DNA of 64,000 nt from Dactylis glomerata (lineage: Eukaryota; Streptophyta; Magnoliopsida; Poales; Poaceae), in contig QXEO01000235.1 in NCBI GenBank assembly GCA_007115705.1, positions 375,537 through 439,536 of the forward strand. Reading direction: 5' to 3'. Under the pieces are notes generated by a model that was not told where the DNA came from, searched no databases, and saw only the letters and a program-made list of their open reading frames with translations. The position numbers and the translations under genes are program-made. Of the stretch, positions 1-10,756 are shown piece after piece. Numbering within the stretch: position 1 is the first letter of the stretch; each line of letters begins with the position of its first letter.

Positions 1-1
1 G

Positions 2-3000
2 TCCGACATACCTCAGAGGTCGAAAAGGCAGAAGGTCTGCGTGCCCAAACAGAAGAAACAGAGGCCTGTTGCCTCGGGGTAAATTTCCTTTTCTTTGCAT
101 TTCCTCCGACATATCTCTTGTTTGTATTACTGACTTGGTTTTTCCTCTCTTTCAGTGCTCCTCTTGAGCCGGAACAAGCTTCTGGCTTGAGCGGCGACCC
201 GCAGGTTACCAAGCCCGCTGCCCCTGCTGCCTCCGACATTCCCTCTGCTAGTCACACGACCTCACCGGCGCCGGCATCTTCGCCTGCGCCCGACAAGACC
301 ACCTCCCCGGCGAAGGACGCCCCTCCGCCGGCACAAGACACCTCTGCCCCCGACGTCCACATGGACTCGGGGGCTCAACAGGAACCTCCGGCTCCTGATG
401 TCCACATGGACACAGGAGCCCACCAAGAAGCACCAGACTCCGGCGCGCCCACCAGCGACGCCGGCACAACTGACGACGCCGGCGCAAGCGACAAGAGCGC
501 CGGCACAGACATCAAGGGTAAAGGCCCTTTAGTGCCGGAAGTCCGGACTTTTCCGGATCCTGCTCCCGCTGGCCAAGAAGCACCGGCCGCGCCGGAACAG
601 CCCGCACCCAAGACTCCAGCACCGGCCAAGACCACTGCACCGGCCAAGACCACTGCACCGGCCAAGTCCACTGCACCGGCCAAGTCCACTGCCCCGGCCA
701 AGTCCAGCACACTGAAGATTCAGCCGGCCAAGTCCGGCACACCATCTGCCGCAACTGCTCCTCCTAAGGCAGCGTCCGGGACCAGCTCTGCTCTGGCCCT
801 GCATCTTGGCAGGGCAGCAGCCCGGCCGGGGTACCGGAAAAGCTTCTTCGATACCCCAGAACTCGAGGGCCTCGTCCCTCTTGCGACGAAAAGTGACGAG
901 AGCCTCGGCTCTCTTAAGGAGCAGTGCATCAAGTGGAACGACGCCAGCAACATGGACACTGCGGACTCAAGGAGCAAGAAGCTGGCCGAAGCCAAGACCA
1001 GTGGCGACCCAAGCGACTTCCTGGCAGCGAAGCCCATACCGATCGCCAGCGAGCTCCTCAGCCTCCAGCAAAGACTTCACAAGTTGGCCGATGCCACCAA
1101 CGTAAGTCCTCTCTATTTACACCCATATCCCCAGTCCCCGAAAATGTCGGTTGTCCGGGATATGGACATCCGGGATTTTCTCATAGTCCTTTAGCTAGCT
1201 TCTTTTGAATTAACTGCCGACATATGAGCTCGATCCGAGCTTCAAATCCTAGTCACCGAGGGCCGGGATAGGTGCGCAGCACCTGTGCCGGGTCTTTAAC
1301 AATTTCACATCTCTATTATCTTTCAAATCCTCTTGACCGGGATATAAGCTCAATTCGAGCTTCAAATCCTAGTCACCGAGAGCCGGGATAGGTGCGCAGC
1401 ACCTGTGCCGGGTCTTTAACAATTTCACATCTCTATTATCTTTCAAATCCTCTTGACCGGGATATAAGCTCGATCCGAGCTTCAAATCCTAGTCACCGAG
1501 AGCCGGGATAGGTGCGCAGCACCTGTGCCGGGTTTTTAAAAGAATGATCACTTGATAAAATCTTCACTTTAATTATCATGTCAAATTTCTCTGCTGACAT
1601 TTCAAATCCCGGCATTTTTGCAGCTCATGAACAACACCCGGGCCAACATGTTCCATGACTTGGTGTGCGAGCATCGGAAGCTTTCCGACGCACACAGCAA
1701 GCTTCAGCTGGAGCTGTCCCTGAAAGGTAATCTTTGCCGACATACTGCTGTATGCCGGATATCTTTCCGCTCTTTACTTTGCAATGCTTACTCTTGCCGA
1801 CACGTAACCTTGTGCCGACATTCTTCAGCTGGTGCCGAAGCGCAAGTCACCGAGCTTCTCAAGAGGGTGAAAGAGCTTACTGGTATGCCGGATCCTGCTG
1901 TTACCCGGATAGCTACTTTATACTTCAAATCCTTTACTCTTTGTCACTGTTTTCTTTCTTCAAATCCTCTTAACTTGAAATCTTTGCAGATGAGAAGGCT
2001 GCACTGGAGGCACGCCACCAGGATTGTGTGTCCTCGGTGGATGTGGCCAAGCAACTGGACGACCGGGATGCCGGTCACAAGGCCGAGGTTGAGCAGTTGA
2101 AGGGCCGGATCACCGAGCTGCTGGACGAAAAGGAACAGAGGGAGGGCCTACTGAAGAAAACCCATACCCTGCTTGTTACCTCCGAGACTGATGCCGCCAA
2201 CGCCCATGCTGAACTGGATAGCCTGAAGGAGCAGGCCACCAAATGGGAGGTTACAGCTGCGCAGCTGAATGCCGACCTTGCCCGTAAGCTTCAAATCCTT
2301 TCCGACATAGTGTAATCTTTTTCGGCATAGCATCTATGCCGACATATTTTCCTTTTGCTAACATTGTTTCTATTCTGCAGGCATATTTCCCGCTTCCGTC
2401 GCTGACGTTGAGAGGGCTTTGCAGTTGGACCGAGAAAACCGGGGTGTTCCGGTTGACTCGCCCAACTGGGACATGTCGGAGCAGCTGCTGGCCCTGCAGT
2501 CCCGGAAGGAGGCCATGACCCTTTACACTGAAGAGCTCTTCTACGGCGCCCAGGAGGCATTCTCTGCCCTCTGGCCGGGACAAAGGACTCCCACTGATCC
2601 GGTTGACCTCGGCAACGACCTGCAGCTTGCCAAGGTTCGCCTCCGGGAGTGGCGAGATTCCGGCGCGAGGGTTGGAGCCGACGAAGCCCTCAGCTACTTC
2701 TTGTCTTGGTATGAAAAGGCAGACTTGGAGACTTTGCGCACTGTGCGCGAAGGATCCATCTGGACCACGGATCCGGATCATATCCGTCGCCGCAAGGAGT
2801 TGGCCCATAGCTATGTGGACTATGCCGACACCGACAAATTCGTCCGGGACATCCGCGAGCCGGAGAAGAATGACGATGCCGGGACATCTGCCGCTGCTGA
2901 GGGTTCCGACTCCAGCCAAGATGAAGATGAAGCTGAGGAAGCCGACACTGATGTCCCGGAACAGGCATCTGCCCCGGGCGGAGGTGATGGCTCCATTCCA

Positions 3001-3081
3001 TCTGCTGGGTCCGGCACACCTGAAGCCGCCACTTCGACTGCTACTGCTCCACCTGCTGGCGGCCCCGCGTCTGCCCCTTGA
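2..3081 (+). CDS. Spliced antisense ORF of E1, C-terminal part (six exons)
   Basis: This plus-strand gene model runs opposite to gag-pol. Reading-frame continuity and GT/AG borders support exons 2-78, 156-1101, 1624-1726, 1829-1882, 1990-2283 and 2381-3081 (stop included); phases match at every junction. The first exon is basic and resembles a nuclear localisation signal (RSKRQKV, KQKKQRP). Exon 2 is rich in Pro, Ala and Ser, with VHMD repeats and tandem TAPAKS-type hexapeptides. Exons 3-5 look like coiled coil (KLQLELSLK, VEQLKGRITELLDEKEQRE). The last exon ends in an acidic stretch (SSQDEDEAEEADTD) and a Pro/Ala tail. Tat elements of grasses are known to carry antisense ORFs whose N-terminal part is annotated as a putative gypsy-type transposon domain. 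That part would lie off-window to the left, so identity is inferred from position and C-terminal style. Function is unknown. Confidence 0.7.
621..710 (+). repeat. 18-bp in-frame tandem repeat in the antisense ORF
   Basis: About five units of an 18-bp sequence start at 621, 639, 657, 675 and 693. They encode repeated TAPAKT/TAPAKS hexapeptides. The unit length is a multiple of three, so copy number can vary without shifting the frame. Confidence 0.85.
1216..1538 (+). repeat. 120-bp tandem repeat (about 2.7 copies) in an intron of the antisense ORF
   Basis: The block beginning CCGGGATAGGTGCGCAGCAC recurs at 1263, 1383 and 1503, an exact period of 120 bp with only a few substitutions. Each unit holds an inverted repeat AGGTGC-GCA-GCACCT. 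The array fills most of the intron 1102-1623. Relative to gag-pol it lies in the 3' region between pol and the 3' LTR, which is known to breed tandem repeats in Tat/Ogre elements. Confidence 0.9.
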
Positions 3082-3734
3082 ATCTTTGCATCAAAAACAC
3101 TTTAAGCTTTATCAGATCCCCGGTATGCCGGGTGCAGTTGTAAGATATACGTTTACTTTCCTTTGGTTTGCTATCTGAACAAGTTTTATCTTGGTTTGCT
3201 TGTTACTAATGCCGGATCATCTTTTGGCTAAGTCACCGAGTTGTTTTCCTGTTTCCTCAATTTCACAACCTTGGCTACTTGTCTACCTTAATTGGCTTTC
3301 GACGTATGAGTCTCAAGGTTGCTTCCTCGAACATACAGTACTTTAACTTTGAAACTTAGACTTCAAATCATCCGACACTTCCAATTTTAACTTTAATTTT
3401 AACGAAAATGTCGGTTCGCTTGCTTTGTATTTCCTTAGCCGTTTTCCATGTGTAGACAATCTCCGGCATCTACTCTTGCTAGCCATGAAGCCGGGTTTCG
3501 GACAACAGCTGAGTCGAAGAGTGGCCTTTGATGCCGACACATTACTAGGCCGACATAGGAAACATTCAAATAAAGCCAGCCGGCATATAACAAAAAACTG
3601 TAAATAAACCACAAATATACCTCGGAGCTAGTTACCCGGCTTCTTCGGGATGCCGGTATTTCATTCATTAGTCTTGTGCCGGCACAACACGCCGGCATAC
3701 AAAGGAAAATATGGAAATACATACATTGTGTTGC
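3082..3734. other. Spacer between the converging ORFs of E1
   Basis: About 650 bp separate the stop of the plus-strand antisense ORF from the stop of the minus-strand pol. No credible ORF is present. Scattered TGCCGG and GCCGACAT motifs, as in the introns, continue here. Both transcripts would end in this stretch, so it probably contains convergent 3' untranslated regions. Confidence 0.6.
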
Positions 3735-6700
3735 TCAGGAGTAAAAGGGGCGCAGTAGAGCTATGTTCCATGGCCTCTTGGTTTCTTCTCCGGACCTGTC
3801 CGCCTTATTCTTCTTGGGGTCCTGCGCATCTATAAGATAATAGGCATCATTGTGCAGAGCTCTGCTCACAATGAATGGCCCCTCCCATGGAGGAGTTAAC
3901 TTATGCCGGCCTTCTGTTCCTTGCTTTAGCCGGAGTACTAGATCTCCCTCTTGAAATCTCCTTGGATTTACCTTCTGCGCATGATAGCGTCTGAGGTTCT
4001 GCTGATATACTGCTGTTCTTGACAGAGTTATTTCCCTTGCTTCCTCTAGCAGATCAACATCATTTTCTCTGGCTTCTTTAGCCTCTTCCTCAGTATATAG
4101 CACTATTCTTGGTGCATCATGTATTACATCTGTTGGAAGCACAGCTTCTGCTCCATACACCAGGAAAAATGGTGTGTAGCCTGTTGATCTATTCGGAGTA
4201 GTTCTTAAACTCCACAGCACTGCTGGCAGCTCATCTAGCCAACATCCCGGAGTTTTCTCCAGGGGCTCTATCAGCCGGGGTTTTATGCCGGATAATACTA
4301 GCCCATTCGATCTCTCTACTTGGCCATTGGCACAAGGGTGGGCAACCGACGCAACGTCCAGCCGGATTCCCACCTCCTCACAAAATCTGGCAAATGGCCC
4401 TTGGGCAAAGTTTGACCCATTGTCAGTGATGATGCTATGAGGAACACCATATCTCAAGATTATATCCTTTAAGAATTTCACTGCTGTGTGACCATCACAC
4501 TTGCTTATGGGCTTCACTTCAATCCACTTGGTGAACTTGTCCACCATGACCAGGATATGGGTCATTTTCCCTCTGGCCGGCTTAAAAGCCCCGACCATAT
4601 CCAGGCCCCAAACAGCAAAGGGCCAGGTTATTGGGATAGTTTTCAGGGCAGATGCCGGCTGATGAATCTGGTGGGCATATCTTTGACACCCATTACACTT
4701 CCGGACCAAGTTTTCTGCCTCTTGCAGTGCCGTTGGCCAATAGAAGCCATGCCGGAATACCTTTGCCACCAATGCCCTGGACGAAGCATGGTGACCACAC
4801 TCCCCCTGGTGAATTTCCCGGAGCATCTCTAGACCCTCCGCAGATTCGACACATCTCTGCAATACTCCGGTGGTACTTCTCTTGTATATTTCTTTGTTGA
4901 TGATGGTATACGCTTTGGATCTCCTCATAACCCGGCGGGCCTCGGTTTCATCCGCCGGCACTTGACCATCCACCATGAAGTTCATGATAGGACGTGCCCA
5001 TGAGGGCACTTCCCTGACAGTGAACACTGCCTGATCTATTTCCATCATTTCGACCGACACATAATCGATCTCCATGGGCTGCGAAGTCCCCGGGACTGAA
5101 GAATCAGTCCCCGGGTATGCCGGAGCAGTCCCCGGGTATACCGGCACAACCTCTTGGCACATTTTACCCTTGCCTTTAGCTTTGCTCCGGAATACTGTAC
5201 TAACAGCATATGCCGGCCCAGTCCCCGGGACTGAGGAAACAGTCCCCGGGTTATCCGTCTTGGCTCCGGCATCTATGTCCATTGGAACTGCTTCGTCTGG
5301 ACCTGGCGGGACATAAATGGAGGATGACTCCGGCGAGGGTTTGATCGATGGCTTCCTCAGATGCTCCAGCGAAATGCCGGGTGGGATTGAATCTCGGGAA
5401 GACCCCAGCTTGGATAATGCATCGGCTGCATCGTTCTGAGCCCGGAGAACGTGCCGGAACTCACAACCTTCAAAATAACCACTTAACTGCTGCACTAGGA
5501 AACGGTATGATGCCATGTTAGCATCATGCGCGTCCCATATGCCGGAACACTGCTGAATCACTAAGTTAGAATCTCCGAAGCACATAATCCGGCGAATTCC
5601 TATGTCCTTAGACACCTTCAGGCCATGCACAAGTGCCTCATATTCCGCCACATTATTTGATGCTGCAAAGTGAATCTGCAGGACGTATCTCAGCTGGTCA
5701 TTCTTTGGTGAACTGAGAACTATGCCGGCACCCAAGCCATGGATTGTCTTGGACCCATCGAAATGCATCCTCCAATAATTGGCATCTGGCAATGGTGGCT
5801 CATACTGTATCTCGGCCCAGTCAATAAAGAAATCAGCCAAGACCTGGGACTTGATTGTATCCCTCTTATCGTACTGCGGTGTATATGGTGAAAGCTCTAT
5901 TGCCCATTTTGCTATCCGGCCGCTGGCATCTTTGTTGCCTATAATTTCCGAGATAGGGGCCTCGGCCACTACCCGGATTGGATGCTCTTGGAAGTAATGC
6001 TTGAGCTTCTTAGCCGCCATATAGACACCATAGGTCATCTTCTGATAGTGGGGGTAATTTTGCTTTGAGGTGGAGAGGACTTCACTCAGATAATATACCG
6101 GCCGCTGCACGGTTTTGCCTCCTTCCTCTCGCTCTACTACCACCACAGCACTGACAACTCGGTTGGTTGCCGCTATATAGAGCAACATTGGCTCCCGGGG
6201 CATCGGAGACGCTAATACCGGCGCTGTTGACAACAATTGTTTCAATTCCTTGAAAGCTGCATCTGCTTGCGTTGTCCAGACAAATGTGTCGGACTTTTTC
6301 ATCAACTGATATAACGGCAGGGCTTTCTCTCCTAGCCGGCTTATGAAACGGCTCAGGGATGCAAGACACCCAGTGAACTTCTGTACTTCCCTCAAATCTG
6401 TCGGCGGCTTCATCCTTTCTATGGCACGAATCTTGCCGGGATTCACCTCAATACCCCGGCTGGAGACAAGGAAGTCGAGCAACTTGCCTGCCGGCACACC
6501 AAAGGTGCACTTAGCCGGATTCAGCTTCATCCGGAATCTCCTCAGGTTCCCAAAGGTTTCCCGGAGATCATCTATGAGAGTCTTGCTCTCCTTGGTTTTT
6601 ATGACGATATCGTCGACATATACCTGCACATTTTTATCTATCTGATCGTGCAGACATTTCTGCATACACCTTTGGTAAGTTGCGCCGGCATTTCTTAAAC

Positions 6701-7220
6701 CGAACGGCATAGTGAGATAGCAATAAGCCCCGTACGGGGTAATAAAGGATGTCTTTATTTGATCTGGCTCATACAAGGGGATCTGGTGGAAACCAGAGTA
6801 GGCATCTACAAATGATAACAGTTCACATCCGGCTGTGGAATCAATCACTTGATCGATCCGAGGCAGCGGGAATGGATCTTTAGGACATGCCTTGTTCAAG
6901 TTGGTGTAATCAACACACATCCGCCATACTTTCACTATGACGGGCTCATCTTTCTTCTTTTCCACCAAAACCGGATTAGACACCCAATCCGGATGAAGTA
7001 CTTCCTTGATAAAGCCAGAGGCTAAGAGCCTGGCCACTTCCTCCCATATGGCTTTCCTTCTATCGCCGGCATTCCGCCGGAGCGGCTGCTTCACTGGCTT
7101 AGCATCGGGCCTCACATGCAATGCGTGCTCAGCCAGCTCCCTCGGCACACCTTGCAGGTCCGAAGTAGACCATGCAAAGATATCCCGATTCTCACGGAGG
7201 AAGCTGATGAGCTCGCTTTC
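3735..7220 (-). CDS. pol: E1 pol: reverse transcriptase, RNase H, second RNase H, integrase
   Basis: The frame is open from the codon after a TAG at 7221-7223 to the stop at 3735. Counting from the Met at 7148 (1137 aa): RT spans about 40-230 with CVDYTNLN, MPFGLRNA and the catalytic YVDD near 177-180. A first RNase H follows at about 300-400 and looks degenerate. A second RNase H at about 460-580 shows FDGSK, AEYEAL, GDSN and NDAADALS. A linker at 600-700 holds repeated PGT motifs. Integrase follows with an HHCC finger (GECGHH, CNGCQ) and a D,D,E triad in GLDMV, TDNGSNF and GQVERSN. The second RNase H is diagnostic for Tat. The Met at 7148 is not the real start; this frame continues from gag and protease apart from the TAG. 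Confidence 0.92.
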   Translation of the reverse strand, partial: ESELISFLRENRDIFAWSTSDLQGVPRELAEHALHVRPDAKPVKQPLRRNAGDRRKAIWEEVARLLASGFIKEVLHPDWVSNPVLVEKKKDEPVIVKVWRMCVDYTNLNKACPKDPFPLPRIDQVIDSTAGCELLSFVDAYSGFHQIPLYEPDQIKTSFITPYGAYCYLTMPFGLRNAGATYQRCMQKCLHDQIDKNVQVYVDDIVIKTKESKTLIDDLRETFGNLRRFRMKLNPAKCTFGVPAGKLLDFLVSSRGIEVNPGKIRAIERMKPPTDLREVQKFTGCLASLSRFISRLGEKALPLYQLMKKSDTFVWTTQADAAFKELKQLLSTAPVLASPMPREPMLLYIAATNRVVSAVVVVEREEGGKTVQRPVYYLSEVLSTSKQNYPHYQKMTYGVYMAAKKLKHYFQEHPIRVVAEAPISEIIGNKDASGRIAKWAIELSPYTPQYDKRDTIKSQVLADFFIDWAEIQYEPPLPDANYWRMHFDGSKTIHGLGAGIVLSSPKNDQLRYVLQIHFAASNNVAEYEALVHGLKVSKDIGIRRIMCFGDSNLVIQQCSGIWDAHDANMASYRFLVQQLSGYFEGCEFRHVLRAQNDAADALSKLGSSRDSIPPGISLEHLRKPSIKPSPESSSIYVPPGPDEAVPMDIDAGAKTDNPGTVSSVPGTGPAYAVSTVFRSKAKGKGKMCQEVVPVYPGTAPAYPGTDSSVPGTSQPMEIDYVSVEMMEIDQAVFTVREVPSWARPIMNFMVDGQVPADETEARRVMRRSKAYTIINKEIYKRSTTGVLQRCVESAEGLEMLREIHQGECGHHASSRALVAKVFRHGFYWPTALQEAENLVRKCNGCQRYAHQIHQPASALKTIPITWPFAVWGLDMVGAFKPARGKMTHILVMVDKFTKWIEVKPISKCDGHTAVKFLKDIILRYGVPHSIITDNGSNFAQGPFARFCEEVGIRLDVASVAHPCANGQVERSNGLVLSGIKPRLIEPLEKTPGCWLDELPAVLWSLRTTPNRSTGYTPFFLVYGAEAVLPTDVIHDAPRIVLYTEEEAKEARENDVDLLEEAREITLSRTAVYQQNLRRYHAQKVNPRRFQEGDLVLRLKQGTEGRHKLTPPWEGPFIVSRALHNDAYYLIDAQDPKKNKADRSGEETKRPWNIALLRPFYS

Positions 7221-7223
7221 CTA

Positions 7224-8453
7224 TTTGGGATCCAAACTTGCCCCAACCAGGGCATGGCGCTCCGGGAAAGCTTCATCCAGCGGCACCTTTTTGACTTCCT
7301 TGCCTACTTGAAAAGAAGCACTGCCGCCGGGATTTGTCATGCCCGGCATATATTTGCCGGCCACGACGGTTTCAGCAATCTCCACTGCTCGCTTGAGCCT
7401 CTTCCTCTCCTCTGCAATGATCAGAGTCTCGGCCAGATTGGATCCGGCGGTGGCACATGCCATCGAACGCTTGTAATCACCAATGATGGTGATCACTCCT
7501 TTGGGTCCCGGCATCTTCATCTTCAGATACGCCACATGCGTAGAGGCCATGAATTTTGCCAGTGCCGGTCTACCCAGCAAAGCATGGTAGGGGCTCTCCA
7601 GATCAACCACCTCGAACATGAGGTTTTCCACCCTGCAGTTATCCCGGCTGCCAAACATGACATCCATCCGGATCTTGCCCATCGGCGCACACGAAAGTCC
7701 CGGCACAATGCCGTGGAACGTGGTCTTGCTTGGTTCCAGCATATTTTCCTTGATTCCCAGCTTCTCCATCGTATCCCGATACATGATGTTGATGCTGCTT
7801 CCATTATCAATGAGGACCTTGCTGAATCTCACGTTATTAGCCGGCCCGACGAATGTCGGATCCATCACCAGAGCATATCCGCCGGGATTTGGCATGATCC
7901 GGGGATGATCTGCCCTGTCCCAGCCAACAGCCTGGTCAGACCAGTACATCAGCTTTGGCACAGCCGACATAACGGCATTCACCTCCAGACTCCGGCGGTA
8001 CAAGCTCTGCTTGTCTGTTCTCTCGGTCTCAAAGACCATATAGCTCTGATCATACTCCTTGTACTCATTCCGGCCCGCTCCTGGGCCTCCGGCGTTATAT
8101 TCCGGATTATAGCTCTGGTCAACTTGATTTACGCCGGCATTTCCGGCGTTGCTCTGATTCCCAGGATTACCCGGCCTAGGTGGGACTGCAATTGTATTAG
8201 CACCTGTCAACGGCGATGGAGCTGCCGGGACAGAGGGTCTAGCCGGTCCCCAGGGACCTGCACGACCTGCTAATATGTCGTCCAGCCATGAACAGTTCCT
8301 TGTCAAATGGTTTGCCGGCTTTCCCGGCTGGAATGTGTGAAACACACAAGGCTTGTCCATGGCAAGACCCACTGTATACTTCGGCCACTGCTTCTTCTGG
8401 CCGGCGGCTCCGCCGGCATTCTTGTTGGTCCAGACATTCTTCTTCTGGAACGG
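7224..8453 (-). CDS. E1 gag C-terminus and aspartic protease
   Basis: This open segment is in the same frame as the upstream gag and downstream pol; it is bounded by TAG codons at 8454-8456 and 7221-7223. Near its start is an atypical Cys/His cluster (CVFHTFQ ... NHLTRNCSW), as seen in Tat gag proteins instead of a standard CCHC knuckle. The retropepsin-like active site reads LIDNGSSINIMY, followed by the ALLGRPAL motif of the protease C-terminal half. The protease would mature the gag-pol polyprotein inside virus-like particles. The active-site motif is DNGSS rather than the commoner DGGSS. Confidence 0.85.
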
Positions 8454-10571
8454 CTATGCTTGCTGCTGCGGCTGCTGCTGAGGCCGCTGATAGTTTTCAT
8501 ATCTCGGACGCTGGCTACTGCCGGCGCCCCCTTGCTCTTCCTCCACAGCTGCAACTTGTGCTGAGCCATACCGATAATCCGGCCGCTCATCTCTCCTCTT
8601 ATTCCGGTTATCCGGGCGATAGTATTGCCCTGATCTCCCGGCATTGCTGGTGTTCCCCTGGGTCTGCCCCTGTCCTTGTGAATCGAGACTGGGCTGCTTG
8701 GGATCTCCCAGAGCATAACTATCAGCGATCTTGATTGTTTCGGCCAGCGTGGCCGGCATTGGCCTCTGAAGCTTTTGCCACAGCATGGTGCCATGCTGGC
8801 ACCCATGAGCGAACCACATGATGGCCTGCTGCTCATTGATTCCTTCGCAGGAATTGCGCAACGTGCACCACCTGGTCAGATAGTCACGGTCAGTCTCATT
8901 CACTCCTTGCCGGCAGTTAGCCAGCTGCTGCGGACGGTTGGGCCTCTTGTATGTACTGGTAAAGTTCGACACAAACTGCTCTTCGAAATCAATCCAGCCG
9001 TTGATACTCCCGGCCGGCAAATTATTCAGCCATATCCTGGCTGGACCTTCCAACATCTGCGGCACATATCGTACCGCCCATCTGAGGTTTCCTCCGGCGA
9101 TGTTCACCGCTGTGGAGTAATCCTCCAACCAATCTTCCGGCTTCGTACTTCCATTATATGTCCTCGCGCCACGCGCGAGCTGGAAGTAGTAAGGCACCGG
9201 CTCTCCCATAATCCGGGGTCCGAAACACATAGGGCCCGGAGCTCCTTGTCTCTCCACCAACTCTGATTGGTGGAGCTTGTCCAGCTTGAAACGTGCATCA
9301 TTGGCTTCCAAGGACCGAGGTCCAAGCCGGGATGCTATTGGGCCTGCGATCATCTGCTGCTGCTGCTCCGGCTGATGCTGCTCACTATGCCGGCCTTGCT
9401 GATGCTGCTGCTGATATCCCACCCTGGCAAGGGCGGAATTGCCGTCATCCTCTCGATGTCCCGGATGGCCTGCACCCTGCTGCTGCGCTGCACCTCCGGC
9501 GCCCTGTTGCTGACGCCGGGCTGCACTGTTACTCCGGCCACCACCGGCCGCTGCTGCTTCATGCCCGGCCGGCATACTCTGGCCGGGCTTCTTGCTGCCG
9601 ACATACTTGTCAGCTTGGCCGACATTCTTCTGCACCATCGCCTGCTTTCCGGCGGCAGCCGGATCGTACACCTGGATCTGCTTGTCCCGGCGGCCAGAGG
9701 TCACACTTCCGGCACGCCGGGCGCTAGGATGCGGGGACGAGGCTTGGCCCCTCGACCTCGCACCGGCACCTCCCGCCGACACAATGTACTGGGATGCCCC
9801 GGCACCTGGGTTTGCCTTCTTAAAGGCCTCCTGCTGCTTTGTAGCTTCAGACAAAAGTTGGTTAAGCCGGGCTTGCTGCTCACGCAGTGCTTCGCCGGAT
9901 AAACAAGATAAATCCTTAGCTACCTCGGCCGCTGCTCTAAGGTTCTTTACTGGCGAACTATAGACTACCTTAGGCACAGTACTAGTTGCGGTATGACTCT
10001 TATCTCTAGCATCTTTTCCTATCTCAGCATTAAGATTTCTGCCTCTAGTTCTAACCTCTTCTATCCGGCTAGGCCGGATTACTACAGGAGTAAAACCATG
10101 GGCTGCCGCATACTCACGGAGTTGCCGGTTAAACCGTTCGCGCTCCTGGTTCATGGCCAGGGCCTCGTCGACGAGGGCCTGACGAGATCCCTCCAGGACC
10201 TCCCTTGCCTGCTCCAGATCAACGCCGGATCGCACCGGCTCGAGAAGCCGGTCGATGATGGGAAGAAGAACCTCGCCCCTAGCCGGCACACCGGAAGTGC
10301 CGGCCAGGTTCTCCGCACGCTCCAACGGAGGACGCGCCGACCTCTTGACCTTCGGTGGCTCTGGAGGAGAAGCTCCGACCGCTGCTGCTTTGCCGGCATC
10401 CTCCGCCGGCGGCACGGATGTGCCGGCCATCATCACCTCAGCCGACTCTACTGAGCGAGCGCTACGCCCAGCGTGAGCCAGCCGATGTGACGGAGGATCC
10501 GACGCCACCAGCACCTCCTTCCTGCAAATTCTCTCAGTTTCCACGTACACCTCGTGGGAACCGAAAGACAT
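8454..10571 (-). CDS. gag: E1 gag
   Basis: Capsid-type gag. The frame is open up to 10787, but codons above 10571 run through the primer binding site and LTR, so I choose the ATG at 10569-10571 (MSFGSHEVYVETE). The N-terminal half is low complexity (Ala, Gln, Arg, Gly). The retrotransposon gag core lies in the C-terminal third, with EDWLEDYSTAVNI, ARIWLNNLP, INGWIDFEEQF and FAHGCQHG. The ORF ends in a Gln-rich tail at a TAG (8454-8456) that interrupts the single gag-pol frame. Gag would assemble the particle and package element RNA. Confidence 0.85.
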   Translation of the reverse strand: MSFGSHEVYVETERICRKEVLVASDPPSHRLAHAGRSARSVESAEVMMAGTSVPPAEDAGKAAAVGASPPEPPKVKRSARPPLERAENLAGTSGVPARGEVLLPIIDRLLEPVRSGVDLEQAREVLEGSRQALVDEALAMNQERERFNRQLREYAAAHGFTPVVIRPSRIEEVRTRGRNLNAEIGKDARDKSHTATSTVPKVVYSSPVKNLRAAAEVAKDLSCLSGEALREQQARLNQLLSEATKQQEAFKKANPGAGASQYIVSAGGAGARSRGQASSPHPSARRAGSVTSGRRDKQIQVYDPAAAGKQAMVQKNVGQADKYVGSKKPGQSMPAGHEAAAAGGGRSNSAARRQQQGAGGAAQQQGAGHPGHREDDGNSALARVGYQQQHQQGRHSEQHQPEQQQQMIAGPIASRLGPRSLEANDARFKLDKLHQSELVERQGAPGPMCFGPRIMGEPVPYYFQLARGARTYNGSTKPEDWLEDYSTAVNIAGGNLRWAVRYVPQMLEGPARIWLNNLPAGSINGWIDFEEQFVSNFTSTYKRPNRPQQLANCRQGVNETDRDYLTRWCTLRNSCEGINEQQAIMWFAHGCQHGTMLWQKLQRPMPATLAETIKIADSYALGDPKQPSLDSQGQGQTQGNTSNAGRSGQYYRPDNRNKRRDERPDYRYGSAQVAAVEEEQGGAGSSQRPRYENYQRPQQQPQQQA

Positions 10572-10738
10572 AATCCGGCCATCCCTAGGGAACGGCCGGC
10601 CACCGAGACAACCGGCGTTGTCACTGACGAAACTGAGCGAGCCTAGCCTCTGGACGAGGCCAGAGACCACGCGCACTCCCGAAGCTGCTATCACAGACCC
10701 CGTCCGAATGAACACTCCGCCCAGCATATCGATCTGAT

Positions 10739-10756
10739 GCCCCACGGTGGGCGCCA
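10739..10756 (-). other. E1 primer binding site
   Basis: On the minus strand, TGGCGCCCACCGTGGGGC begins two bases after the LTR end. The TGGCGCC start matches a tRNA 3' end GGCGCCA. I cannot assign the priming tRNA beyond that; the downstream half differs from the tRNA-Asp site of the Athila elements in this window. Confidence 0.8.

Noticed and set aside
248..804. Minus-strand ORFs opposite the Pro/Ala-rich exon
   Set aside because: They are low-complexity shadows of the 18-bp repeat region and have no domain or splice logic.
1216..1538. Regular repeats considered as a CRISPR-like array
   Set aside because: The whole 120-bp unit is repeated without unique spacers, and the context is a plant retrotransposon.
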